Assembly: GCA_013398015.1 (NCBI GenBank)
Contig: VZRR01009823.1
Location: 434,001 to 498,000, forward strand
Direction of reading: 5' to 3'
Length of the DNA stretch: 64,000 bases
Origin: Oreocharis arfaki
Lineage: Eukaryota; Chordata; Aves; Passeriformes; Paramythiidae
Both the position numbers and the translations under genes were made by a program. This document shows positions 1 to 12,300 of the stretch, piece by piece. Each line of letters begins with the position of its first letter. Positions within the stretch are counted from its first letter, which is position 1. The notes beneath the pieces were generated by a model. That model saw only the letters and a list, made by a program, of their open reading frames with translations, made no database searches and was not told the DNA's origin.

Positions 1-143
1 TATCACAAAACCAGCGAGTAAATCAGCCTGATGTTTTACAAATGTAGATGATGAAAATACAATGTGTATCTAATTCTGTAAATCTACAAGCCATCGTTTT
101 TGCTTGAACAATGCAGTACAATTTCAGGACAGTGATCAGGGTT
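1..143 (-). other. SLC5A1: SLC5A1 3' UTR, partial
   Basis: Sequence following the stop codon. I see no AATAAA or ATTAAA on the minus strand here, so the poly(A) site must lie beyond the left edge of the window. Confidence 0.7.
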
Positions 144-367
144 TTATGCAAAGTAGGCATGGCAAAACACAGCCACAGTCAAGAGGATGATGCCATTGAT
201 ATTCACAACGTTTCTCCACAGCGGCACTTCACTGGTGTCCGTCAGTTTCTTCTTCAGTGCCTCTTCTTCCTCCTTGCTCAGTTTGGGGCCCTTCTGTTGA
301 TCCAAGCCGCAGAACCAGTTGTAAGCTTTCCTACAGCATCCCGGGTCCTCCTGGTTTTCTTCGTTAA
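144..367 (-). CDS. SLC5A1: SLC5A1 coding exon 15, terminal (aa 575-647 and stop)
   Basis: Encodes the rest of the cytoplasmic loop (NEENQEDPGCCRKAYNWFCG) and the final helix NGIILLTVAVFCHAYFA, identical at its end to human SGLT1. The TAA stop is at 144-146. Acceptor TTCCAG. A CC pair at residues 583-584 replaces basic or aliphatic residues of human. Confidence 0.96.
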
Positions 368-3300
368 CTGGAAGGAATAACACTCTGGTCAGGACAGGTG
401 AGTATGGATCATGGCACGCACTTGATCTCTGGGGCTGAGCACACTCCCATTCTGATTTACGGTCATAATTCAGTGGAAACGTTTTAGTACAAAACAGTAC
501 AGGAATCAAGTGAATTGATTGAGATCACCTGGGAAAAGAGGGATTTTCTACATGTTCCAAGAGAACCTTCTGCAGAAGGCACCTGGGCCTTTTGCAGCCC
601 AGAGACTTGGCCTGGTATTGGAGAAGCAGACTATGCTTCAAAAGCTTAAATTCTATTTTTTCAATACTTTCTACACCCTTAATTGAAAGACAAATAAATG
701 AATTTGAGAATCCTGATGAAAATGAACTTGGGAGCAGAACCAGAAACCCAGTAAAGAGAGCAGGTGGGCTTGCAGTCTGCTTTCATGGTGCCTTCAATCC
801 TGACCACAACCCCGTATTTCCAGGTGAATTCCCTCCAAGTGCTGGAGTCACACACAGTTTTGCCAATGCACAGTGCCTCTGACCCGGAGCATTGCCACTG
901 GTTTAGTCCTAGAGCTGCCACCCAGCTACCAAGAAAACAAGATTTTCTCCCTTCAAATCCGCTTCAATTCTGATTTATGCTGAGCTTGACAGATTGGTAA
1001 AGGCAGCTCATGAGCCATTTAAATTTGTGGGGCCTGAGGTTTTGTTGTTGGGGGAAGGGAGGATGTCTTCAACTATCAGGCATGTTAATGTTCCTTCAGG
1101 AATGAAATAGGTATACTCAAATACATGACAGAATCTCAAGGTATTCAACAGTTACCTGATTCATGATCTTTTTCATCAGCTTTGTCCTGCTCCTCATCTG
1201 CATCAAGATCAATCCGTTGTTCTTTGCTGTTCCGTAAGGACCAGCACAAGCGGTAAAGCTGCCACAGAACAAAAGGAGTTTAATTGATCCATTGTCTGAC
1301 TACACAGAGACCAACCAACCTGGCCAGCACCTGAGCTGGCTGTAAGACCACAGCATCCCAAATGTCTGGTATGTCTAAGGCTGTTAGGAATCACTGAAGA
1401 TCTGTGACAGGTAAGTGAAGGCTATTTCCTTTGCTTTCGTACAAGAGCTGTATGCTGGGGGTAGCTGAAGTGTTGAGAGGTAATACACCAAGTACCAGGC
1501 TTTAAAACTGGTGGTTTCATTGTGTTCCATTTCTGGAGGAGCAGGACTGCAATAATACTCACATGTACATCAGGAATGGGCTTGGTCATGAAGGAGACTG
1601 ACAGGATGATGACGGCAGAAACCCCAAAGAGGATAATTGCAAAGTAAAGGTAGTGAATGCCACAGATGATGAAGGGGCAGTTGGAAGGGGCCACACAGCT
1701 GCCAGTTCCGTAGGCAAACTCTGCGATCATCCTGCTGAGTCCAGCCAGCAGCCCAACAATTAGGCCCCAGAAGGCACCCTGCGGACAAGGGTGTGACAAG
1801 AAGGAATCAAAACAAGTAATTTCAGGCATGGAAGTAAACTCTGAGCTCTCAAACAGTTGCTGAAGGAAACATGGTTGTAGTTATGTGTTACAATGGCTTT
1901 GGTGTGTGGGCTTTAACCCAGATGCTTTCAGTGACCTTATTTCCAGCTCAGTGTATGAGTACAGCTGAAAGGGGCAATGACCAGCTCTGAGATGTCAGGC
2001 ACACCTCAGGACACCTCGTCCAGACCATTTCTCACAGTCCATCTGGCCCCACACAGCTCTCTCCTTCTACAGGACAGGCTTCAGCCACGGATTGCACACC
2101 CCTGGGGCTGTTCTCATATCTTTTTACGTTTGAGGGCTTAATGTGTGACAGCTCTGGCACGATGGAACCAGGCAGAATGTTGTGAAGGATGATCCTTCCT
2201 GAAATGTATGTCTGGTTTACCTGCTAATGGCCCTGAGAGTAATGAGTTAATTCTCAGTAGTGTTGGTGGGTGCCTGTACAGTACCCCAGCCCAAAGTATA
2301 ACAGACATGTGTGGGCACAAACTGAAATATGGGAAATTCTGTTTAAACATTTTTTTGTTTTGTTTTGCTGTAAAGGTGCTTGACCATTGCAACAGGTTAC
2401 CTAGAGACACTGTGGAGTCTCCATTGCTGGGGATATTCAAAACCCAGCTGGACAGGATAGGTAAGAGGTGATTTGTTTGGTAAAGCAGCTTGGTGACCAA
2501 TATCCTAAATGATAACTTTCAAATATGTGCCCATAGATTATCCATTTAACACACTTCTTGGCAAAGTGATAGATAACCTAAGCTTCAGAGCTATCTATGA
2601 ATTCCTAGGTGACTGTTTATCTATGAGGCTACGAAAGAACTTTTTCAAACTCATGTTTGAAACCTCAGGCCTTGGGGTATGGAGACAGAGGATCCCTGGG
2701 CTATACTGGGGTTAAAATAAACAGGAAGCAGTGGCTCATAACAAAAAAACCCAGTTCTCCCAGTTCCTAAAGGAACATGCAGCATACCTGTTTCCTAATT
2801 TGCACTTACCTGCTCATTGACACGCTTGCAGAAGATAGCAAGCAGGAAAACAGCAGCAATGGGAGGTCCCAGGTAGCTGGTAACTGACTGAATATAATCA
2901 AAGAGCTGCCCATTCTGAGCTGACTGCACCACAGGAACCCAGGCAATGCTGATGCCAATTAAAAATAACATAAATGCCCTGTAAACATAGCCAGATATTC
3001 AATTAGCCATCTACGATCTATCAGAAAGAAAAAAACCCAGCAATTAATCAATAATTTACATGTTCGTTTTGTATTTCAACTAGTGAAATCAACTAAAATG
3101 GTCAATTAGCACTGAACAAACAAAAGAAATCCAAGTTGGGTATTGTATATGCCAAATATCCATCAGCACACAGCTAAATATGCAATCAAAACATAGAAAA
3201 TCACTTTTCTCCTGTGGTTGTTATGTCCAGAGACAAATCAATAGCAGGTCAACTAGAACCAGTTCATTGATGCTGCAGCCTGGTGCAGCACGGAGCCCAG

Positions 3301-6300
3301 GAAGGTAATTTAAAAGATTTCCCTTCGAATAGCAGTGGGAAGCAGTGGGAATTAGCTTGGCTGCTTCATGCACACTGTCGATTCCTTCGGGAGCACGGTG
3401 CGTTTTCCCAAAAGAAGCGCGTGGGGCGGGACAGCCTCTCCGGCCACAGGAGGCCACTGCAGCTCTGCCAGGCAGGCTCCAGTCGGCGCTGGGATTTTGG
3501 GAGGAGGCAGCCAGTGCCCATGGAGTGCTCGGGGTCTGTGCAGAGGGGAGGCTCGGCTGTGCTCACCTGCCAGCCAGCATCAGCTCCTTCTCGGATGGCC
3601 GGCTCCGAATTTTGGTGTAAATGTCCATCGTGAACAAAGTACTGGCACTGTTAAAAATGGAAGTCAGGGAGCTCATAAGGGAGGCCAACATGACTGACAG
3701 CATCAGACCCCGCAGACCTGAAACAAAAAGATGGGAACGGGGCTGAGCATTCCATCGGGAGCCTCAGTACCTGGCACCAGGGGCTTGTCCGACCCTTTCC
3801 ATCGGCCAACTCTGAGCGTGTCTGGCACATTTATGTGCCTGATGTAAAATCCTGCCTGACGTTCGCTTGCCAGGCAAGCAGAGCTTGAAAAAAGCTATTT
3901 ACAGCAGCACCAGGGAAACTCGAGCTTTTAGCACATAGGTACTTCTTTAGTGAATGCTGCCTGATTAAATACTAGAATAAAAACAGTATTAAGCAGACTT
4001 TTCCCAACAGTTATATAAATAATTCCTCTTGTTTGCAGGAGAGTGCTCACTTGCTTGTAGTATATTTGGGAACCAGTTATTTGCCAAAAACCCCCAAGTT
4101 TCTTTTACTATCTGAAAACCACAGTAAGCCACTTTTCCAGATGGTGTGGTCTGGTCACAGAGCATGGGGAAGTACTGCAGGATTTTAACAATACTATAAA
4201 CCACAGTTATCAGATGATGGGGAAGTACCGAAGCTATCAGGGAAGTGCCATGGTCTCTATAATTCCATAACCTGGCTTTTTTGCCTTTTGAGCCAGCACC
4301 CACCTCTGTGGGGTTGGCAGGAGGACCACAGGAATAGGCCTCCAGCTCAGAGATCCTGGCAAGGAGTCTTTTATAAATCATTGGCCAAGCAGGTTATTTT
4401 TTACCTTCACACAAAAAGGGAGCTCAGTTACTGTTTCAGCACCCAGTATTTGCCAGCTGAGAGCTGACACTGTCAGTATGGAGCTATTCTGCACCTACAG
4501 CTAATACAAACAACCCCTTTGGTTAGTAGTACTTAATTCTAGCAAGAATTTTGGAACTAAAGACGGGTCTTTGACTCCCTCTATCACTTGTTTTTACAGT
4601 CTGCAGCTTCAGCTTTCCTAAAACAAAGAAACAACAAATTCAGTGTCTTACCATTTGGCATCAGTTCCACTACCATTTTTGGATAAGCAATATTTGTACA
4701 GCCCACTGTGGTGCCACAGTAGTGCTGACAGACTTCAGGCACAACACAAGCCACCACATCTGAGGAGAGGATAATGAGACACTGAGACAAGGTCATACAA
4801 ACAACAGATTGCTCCCAAATTAATAGAGCTTCTAGAATGTATCTCTGTGTTGAGCCACTGGATTGACACGTTTGATTTCATCCTTGGTTTGCAGGCAGGG
4901 AGGAAGGTGGTTCTAAGCCTCTTTCCTTCCTTTCCCTTCTAAAAAAAATACTGACAGGTGCTGCAGGTCAAAAGAAAGTCAGCAATCATTTGTCAGACCG
5001 GGGCTGAATAACACAAGGAGAACAAGTAGAAGAAGAAGCAGAAGAACACAAAGCCCACTCCCTGCAGCCTGAACCCCTCTCCTCTGCCTGCTGCCAAATG
5101 CAGCCGAACTCTTGGCTGGTCAGGGAGATGGGAGAGTGGCATTTTCCCGCTCTGCCCTCGGGACTGCCCATGGCCTAAACTCTGCAGTCTGTGACTGATG
5201 GCCCTGTCCCTCCAATTGCCAGCAGAGTATCCGTCCTGGACAGCGTTTTCCACTTATTCAGCGTGGGGCTGTAACAGACAGCTGGGGGACACTGTGGCAT
5301 TTCTTTCCCCTAAAACAGACAGCAATAGCATTAGCAGAAATCTGGGATCAGGGAAAACAGGAAGACCTGTGGCTTCTTACAGTGTAGTTAGCTGTAGGTG
5401 CCCAGACTATTTGGATGAGAAGATGACAATCTAACAGATATTTTGGAAGGGAGAGATTGGCAATGAAAGGCAGGCAGCAAGAACTTTGCATTTCTGTATC
5501 CATATCATACCTGTGTACAAAATCCGGCTGATCATTCCAGGCATCACCATGAGAAACATGGGCAAGAGTTTGAGGTACCCACACATGATACAGCCAGCCT
5601 TCACATGGGACATGTTCTTGCCAGAGAGACATCTTTGGACAATAACCTGTCAATGAGACATGGCAGGTATAACATTTCCATGATAACACCATGCCGTGTT
5701 CCAGATACAAAGTGCTTCTTAACTTCTGTGATAGCAAAAGAGCCTATTTGGCATTGCTGCCACTAGGAAAAATGACAACTCCATGAAAATCAAAGGATAT
5801 GTTTGAAATAAGTATAGGGAAATATCACGTATCTGGTGTGTATTTGAGAGGTAAGGCTTCTCTCACAAGAAATTTTTTAAGCAGACAGACTAAAAAGCCA
5901 AAAAGGAATAGAATATTTAAGTGAGCAGTAAATACAGTTACATTGGGAGTTTTGTTAATTTGTTTAGAAATTTTGAAGATGATCTTTCTCACAATTCAGG
6001 ATGCAGATAGATCACTTGTTAGAGACACATTCACATGCTGCAGGTGCAGGAGGTCACTTTTCTTTACTCATGTCAGCATGATCTCTTGGGGAAACTGGAC
6101 AGTAGGTTTTAGACAGAAGGAAGGATGATTGAGGGAGAGTCTCCAGGCTGAAAGCCCAGACATATAAAGAGCATCCCCCCCAAGACTGTGCAGGCAAAGA
6201 TGAAAGCTGCACATATGGGAAACAAACTTGTCTTACTGAAAAGGGAATGGTACCTAGACCCAGTCTAACAAGGGTCATTTGTTGCATGGTTTCCTAAGTA

Positions 6301-9300
6301 AGGGCTCATAGCACAACCTCTCAGTGTTTTCACACATGGTCACACACGAAAAATGAGAAAGGCAGACACAGGATCTGCTGGGCACAGGTGTGCAGGACGA
6401 TTTGAAAGAAGGCCCATTCCATTTTCTTACACGTGAGAGGTATCTGGAAACCAGGAACTGAGAAGTCACTGACCAGGCTTGAAATAACAGCCAGTTCTGT
6501 GGCCCAGCTCTGCATTACAGGGGAAGATCACGCTGGACCCCAGAGTTCTGTGTTTGGCCTTTCCAAGGCATTTGGCTCCCACAGTACCTGATCTGTGCAC
6601 CAGTACCACATGGCGATGATGCTCAGGCCAAAGATGAGCCCTGGCCACGGCAGATCCCCGGTGACAGCATCTCGGAAGATGTGAAAGGCATCCTTACGAG
6701 GAGTGTAGCACTCCGGATCCACCATGGTATTTCCATAGGAAATATTGGATGGAATCGCTTCCATGTACTTCTTCATGAAAGCCTCATACCCTCCTACTTC
6801 AGCAAATGCTGAAAAATACAAAATAAAAGTAGCAATAAAGGATTTATTACTGAAATCTCAAATAGAACTTGAGAGCATGAGAAGGAAAATCTCCTTAATG
6901 TGGACATAAAAATGTTGTCATGGGATGCTGTTTATTACCTTACACATTCACTTGTGCTTAGGAGACAGAGTGACTCAGTGACTAAAGGGCTTTGGCAATG
7001 CCTGACTTTTGGCAACATGCCTATTTTCTTCCCTGATAAATAGATATATGAGCTGAAACCTGCTGGTTAAGGTAACAATTTCACTCGGCATGATTCATTC
7101 CCATATCCACTGCAAGATTTGTGGCTGAACATTCCAGTTTAATTCATCTGATTTACTTACCAAATCCCATGAGAATAAAGGATCCCACTACCATGATGAA
7201 TGTTTGTAAGGTGTCTGTGTAAATCACAGCTGCAAGGCCACCTGATGGCAGAAAAAAGTCAGGACAAATAAGTTAGCTCTGGGCAAATGTCTCAGTGGAA
7301 ATGCTTTTTTTTCCCCCTTTTTTCACCACCTTTGTCGTTCAAAGACCACTGTAAATAACCTCCCTTTCAGGTTTTCATTTCTCCCTTTTTCTCCACCTTC
7401 CCTCTTCTCTTCTCTTTCTTCTGGCTCCCCCAACTTCTTTGATTTATCAGACTGCTCTGCAAACTCACCTGTGATGGTGTAAAGAGCAGTAATAGAAAGC
7501 AGGATAATTACAGCCACATAAAGATTCAGCCCTATGGCCAGCTGGATAAATACAGCTCCAGAGAATATGTCGGCCTGGAAAAGAAAAAATGCTGGGTTCA
7601 GCATTGTTTAGGTTCATGATGACATGTTGCACTTCCATGATGAGGGCACTGAAATACGCAACCCTGCCCCTTGTAGTACTGCCCACACAAATCAAAAAGA
7701 AAAGAGAAGCCGTTTTTGTGCACCTGCCAGTGTCCCTTCAGAGCTGTGGAGTTCTTAGTACCAGAGGTGTAACACTTCTCAGAGAATTTCCAGGCCTTTT
7801 TAAACAGGATTGTTTTCTCTAGACAGTCATCTCACTGCTCAGTGCTTAGGCACTGAGAGACAAATTGAAAACAAACTGCTCAAAACTGAGTGTGAGTTCC
7901 ATTTGCTGCTGTGTGCAGGGCTGGACTGTGTGACACCTCCAAGACACGGCACAGTTCTCTTCCTTCAGTGCCACTCCACAAGTCTCTGTCCCTTTACTGC
8001 TCACATGTGGTGTAGCTCGTCTTGCTGGCTCAGGGCAAACGGTTCATTTGCATTGAAGACAAACATCTTATATTGTTTCTATTTTTAAGTTCCTGTCAGA
8101 AGAATTGACAGCAGTTGCCTAACAGAGGAGACCTTTAGCTCTTGCATAAGAAAGGAATTGTTCAGATTTCAGAGTAACACTGGGATATTAATCACATTAA
8201 ATCAGTTCCTGATTTAGAGATAATTTGCATCAATGTTATTTATACAAGTTTGCAGTCACAATATTCTGCCCCAGTGCACTTGTGATGCAGTACTGTAAAT
8301 TGTGCTTTCATCAGAGGTTGCTCCTGAGCACACAGCTCATGGGCTCCTGTGCAGCCCACCCGCCCTCCTCCATTTATATGCACACCACCTGTCCGAGGGC
8401 TCTGCACAGGGACTCCTGTCTTCGGGTACCAGCAGCAAGTCCCCGTGGGTTCACCGTGGGTGAAGCAAAGACACACAGCTCGGCCTGAGCCCTGGGCTAA
8501 AGCCTCCCACACCATCCCTGCGGGGGCTCCAGGGGCCGGCCAGAGCCGGAGATCACAGCCCCGGCCCTGCTGCTGCCCCGGGGAGAGCAGGGCACACGTC
8601 CCCACAGGGAGTGATGCAGCCTGGGAGCTGCGAGGTGCCAGAGAGGAAAACCATCTTCATTCCAGACACTGAAACTGAGACTGCAGGGCGGGACCTCACC
8701 CTGCTTCATGCTGAAGAACGAGGAAGAGGCTGGACCTCTGCAGCTCCACTGCCCTGGCATGATACAGCAGCTTCTGTGGAGCAGAGTGTGAGTCACAACA
8801 GAGGATCCCACTCCCAAAACTCTGCCTCTGGAGCAGATTTCTTATAGGCTTTAGTTTGGAACTGGGAACCAGGACCTTTAGCTCTTATCCCAGTGGCTGT
8901 CGGACCATATCCTTTGCCCCATCTCTCTACGGTAATTTGTTTCCTGTCTTTTCACTTCACTAATCAGTCTATGTCCCAGACCTTTCTTTTATTGTTCTTG
9001 GCTTTAGTTTAGCCTACATATCATTAAATATTAATGGTCCTAAAATGATTCCAAGAAAGAAACGTATAGTTAATTATTGAGCATTCTGAGCTCAATAATT
9101 AATGTTAGATGTATCAGTTTCTTCATATTGAAGAGCTATCTTCCAACTTCACTGCTCATCCTTTCCAGTTGGATTATTGCCTTCCAATATTTCCTTGTTT
9201 CTCCATTTATATTCTTTTATGGACACTATTTAACCTTTAACTAATCTCTTATTAGTGTTCCTTTACATTACAAGCTATCTCTGCAAGGCATGGATCACAA

Positions 9301-12300
9301 AGGAGCAGCTGGCCAGACTCATGCCAGCTGAGTGTATCCTGTGGGCATCAGGGCAGGGGCACCTACTCCTTAACCCCTGCACTGTGCACTCCTAGGAGGA
9401 GGTTATCCTTCTCTTCCTCTTCCCCCTGGCAAGTCTATGCCCGTAGCTTTCCTACTGAAGTTATGCACAATGAACAGAAAGTAAATGCTGTAGCAGATTT
9501 AGAAGTTCCACTTTACGATTTCTGATTTCTTCAAAACATTAAGACCTGAATTCCCTTTTGTCTTGTCAAAACTTAGCCTATTTCTATCCATCAAGACTTT
9601 ATTTTTACCAGACCATTTCTTTTGGCATAATGACCAGTATCATCAGCACTAGTGGCTAAAAAGCCTCTGCAAGCTGCTATGGGCACTATTCACAATGTGC
9701 TGCACACTTAGGGAAGCAGGTACAGGTGGGGCTCCTGTATGACAGAAATCCTTTGGGCTCAAAGATCACATGTGTCCTGATCCCAAGGATGAACTCCTTG
9801 CAGCATGTTCTTGTCTGTCAAGTGGCTGATTAGCCACAAAGCAAGGTAAGAAATCAACAAAACCCACAGAAAATGGGTTTCTGCAGGGAAAGAGAAATGG
9901 TAAGGGCCTTGCAGAGGTGTGCACAGGGATTCTGATCCTCACATGGTGGTGGCACTGTGCCAGGAAGAGCACAGCAGGAGTCGCACAACTTGATGTGTGA
10001 CTAGAAAGCATTGTTATAATTATATTATTAAGTACACTACATAGTATTTCAACGCATCAAAGAAGAAGCACATGAAATAACTACCCCAGAAGCAAGAGAT
10101 GCCACTCTTCTGTGACAATAAAGGGCAGTGAGAATTGCTGCCAGTCACACTGCTAGGTGTGACCTCCCATTCAGGGCAAGACAGAAGCTCATCCTTCTCT
10201 ATCAAACCTCAAAGAGCCCCAGAGATCACAAGGGAGTGTTTGCCAAGGCAGCACTCAGGGAAGTAAGATACAATGGATTGTCAACACGTGGCTGTGTTTG
10301 GATATCCAACGTGTCTGTGGGAAGGGAGGCCTGTGCTCCCTCCCTGTGCTTGTGCCTCTTTCCCCAGCACAGTTGCCTGCAGCCCAGCAGGGAACAGCCC
10401 TTCCCTCCCTGCTCGAGGGCTGCTTCCTCTGGGCACCATGTGGACATGGTGTTGCACAGCATGGCATAGCAAAACCTACTCTGAGATCCTCTGACAGCAC
10501 CTGAAACCTCCAAGGACTGGCTGCTCTGCCTAATTGGAATCAGATACAGCAAGTAAATCAGTGCTGGGCAGATCCTGCCCATCCAAATGCAGTGACATGA
10601 GGCAGCAACGCAGAGACCTGTTTGTACTTTACAGGAATCTCACTTGGACTGGCATAGATGCTGCCAGAGCTGCTCGGGGCAGATGGGGAAAACAAAAGAA
10701 ATGCTTAGAGGAAATTGTACACTTTATTTTTCCCCTGCATAGCACAGAGACCCAGCTCCATGGCACTTCCCCAAAAACACCTGGAATACATAGGTTGATG
10801 GGAAGCTGGGATGGGCCAATGGTAGAGTGGGGCCCAGGTAACCTGCTGCAGTATGGATCCCTTGACTATGGAGAGGCTGTTTCATCCTCATGACCGCACT
10901 GGAAGCTTAAATGCAGAACCTGTCTTTCCTGGAAACAGGACACTCCAACTGAAACAGCGTAAAATCCCATCATCAGATCCTTAGGCATGACACAGGCTGG
11001 AAATCAAAGCTAGATAGTAAATTCAGAACCTACGTAGCACCTTGATAGGCTCACTCCAAACATGTGTTGCTGAAAAGGACTGTGAGTCACCCCACTAGAG
11101 GGGTTTCTCCGCTGTTGGAACTTCCAGAACTCGGTGTCGTACCTGGGAGTTCTGATTATGATAGTTGAGCACAACTACAGCAAACTGTCTAATCCTTTTG
11201 AAATATACAGAAATCCAGCTCTGAGGCCAGCTCACACTACCAACCTGTTTAATTTATAACCTTTCTAAGGATCAGTTGTCATGATGTGAGAATGAGAGCA
11301 GAAGGCCAATCTTTTAGCTTAAATTGCACTATTATCACTCAGCTCCCATTCAGAGGGCAAAGAGTAATCTGCCATGACAACTTCTGCAAAACAACAGACT
11401 GAAGTGTGCCTGAACTGTGGACTTCTTTAGAAGCTTGGTAGTTTCAAGATATATGGAAAATACCAGCTCCCTTTACTACTTCACAGAAACACATCCATTC
11501 ACTTAATAAACATTAACTTCATAGCACCTTAAAGTTTACATGAATCACTTGCCCATTAAAAGAATCTCTCCTCTTCCTTCCTTTCACCTCAGCTGCTACA
11601 ATTTCCCTCATTTCCATTTCCCCACTCTTCCATTTTCTAATTCCTGTTATTCTTTTTTTATCCATAGCCCACTTGCTCTCTTCCCCCATCTATATTACTG
11701 ATGGCATGTTCACCAGAGGATACTAAAACAGATAAAAATGAAATCTAGGGACAAAAATTCCTAACCCAGGTTTTATAGATCCCTAAGATAACAGCCCATA
11801 ATACAATACAAGTTTCCCTCCACTTTGATGTTTTCTAGAAGAGAGCAAATGTAAAAGTAAACCTTAAAACTTTAAAAAGAAAGACAAAGCACAAAAAGCA
11901 TCGAGAGACACTGCCAGGAAGAAAAAACCTTGGATTGCAGCACAGATCTGGATACAGAGTCTCGCTGGACGGAACAAAGAAAACACAAGATCATACTTTT
12001 ACAGTTGTTAATTCAACCAAGGCCTCCAAACCTGAAACTGTTGACCGGTTGTGAGAGCAATATTGAAAAAGGGAGCTTCTTTTCTTTACATCAGTGTAGA
12101 ATGGAAGAAATGCTGTAGAAGTTTCACTTACTGAGATCTTTGTGAAAATATACAGCATCAGGGAAAGGACTGACAGGTAGATCTGGATCCGTTTCCCACC
12201 AAAACGCTTCCTCAGATACTCTGGCATTGTCACCACCTGTGGGGGTGGAGAAGGTTTTACATGATGGGGAACAGGTATAAATCAAATTAGAGGAAGGTTT

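Larger units (their letters stand above)
2979..7160 (-). other. SLC5A1 introns 7-11 (between listed exons)
   Basis: Introns 11 (2979-3566), 10 (3718-4651), 9 (4760-5510), 8 (5647-6587) and 7 (6809-7160) are 352-941 bp with standard GT-AG ends. Apart from GC-rich sequence at 3390-3600 near exon 11, I see no repeat, RNA gene or extra coding exon in them. Confidence 0.8.
7575..12131 (-). other. SLC5A1 intron 5
   Basis: 4,557-bp intron. It holds a GC-rich block at 8340-8620, a perfect stem-loop at 9070-9102 and a long C/T-rich tract at about 11567-11690. I find no coding exon; open frames here resemble no protein I know. Confidence 0.8.
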
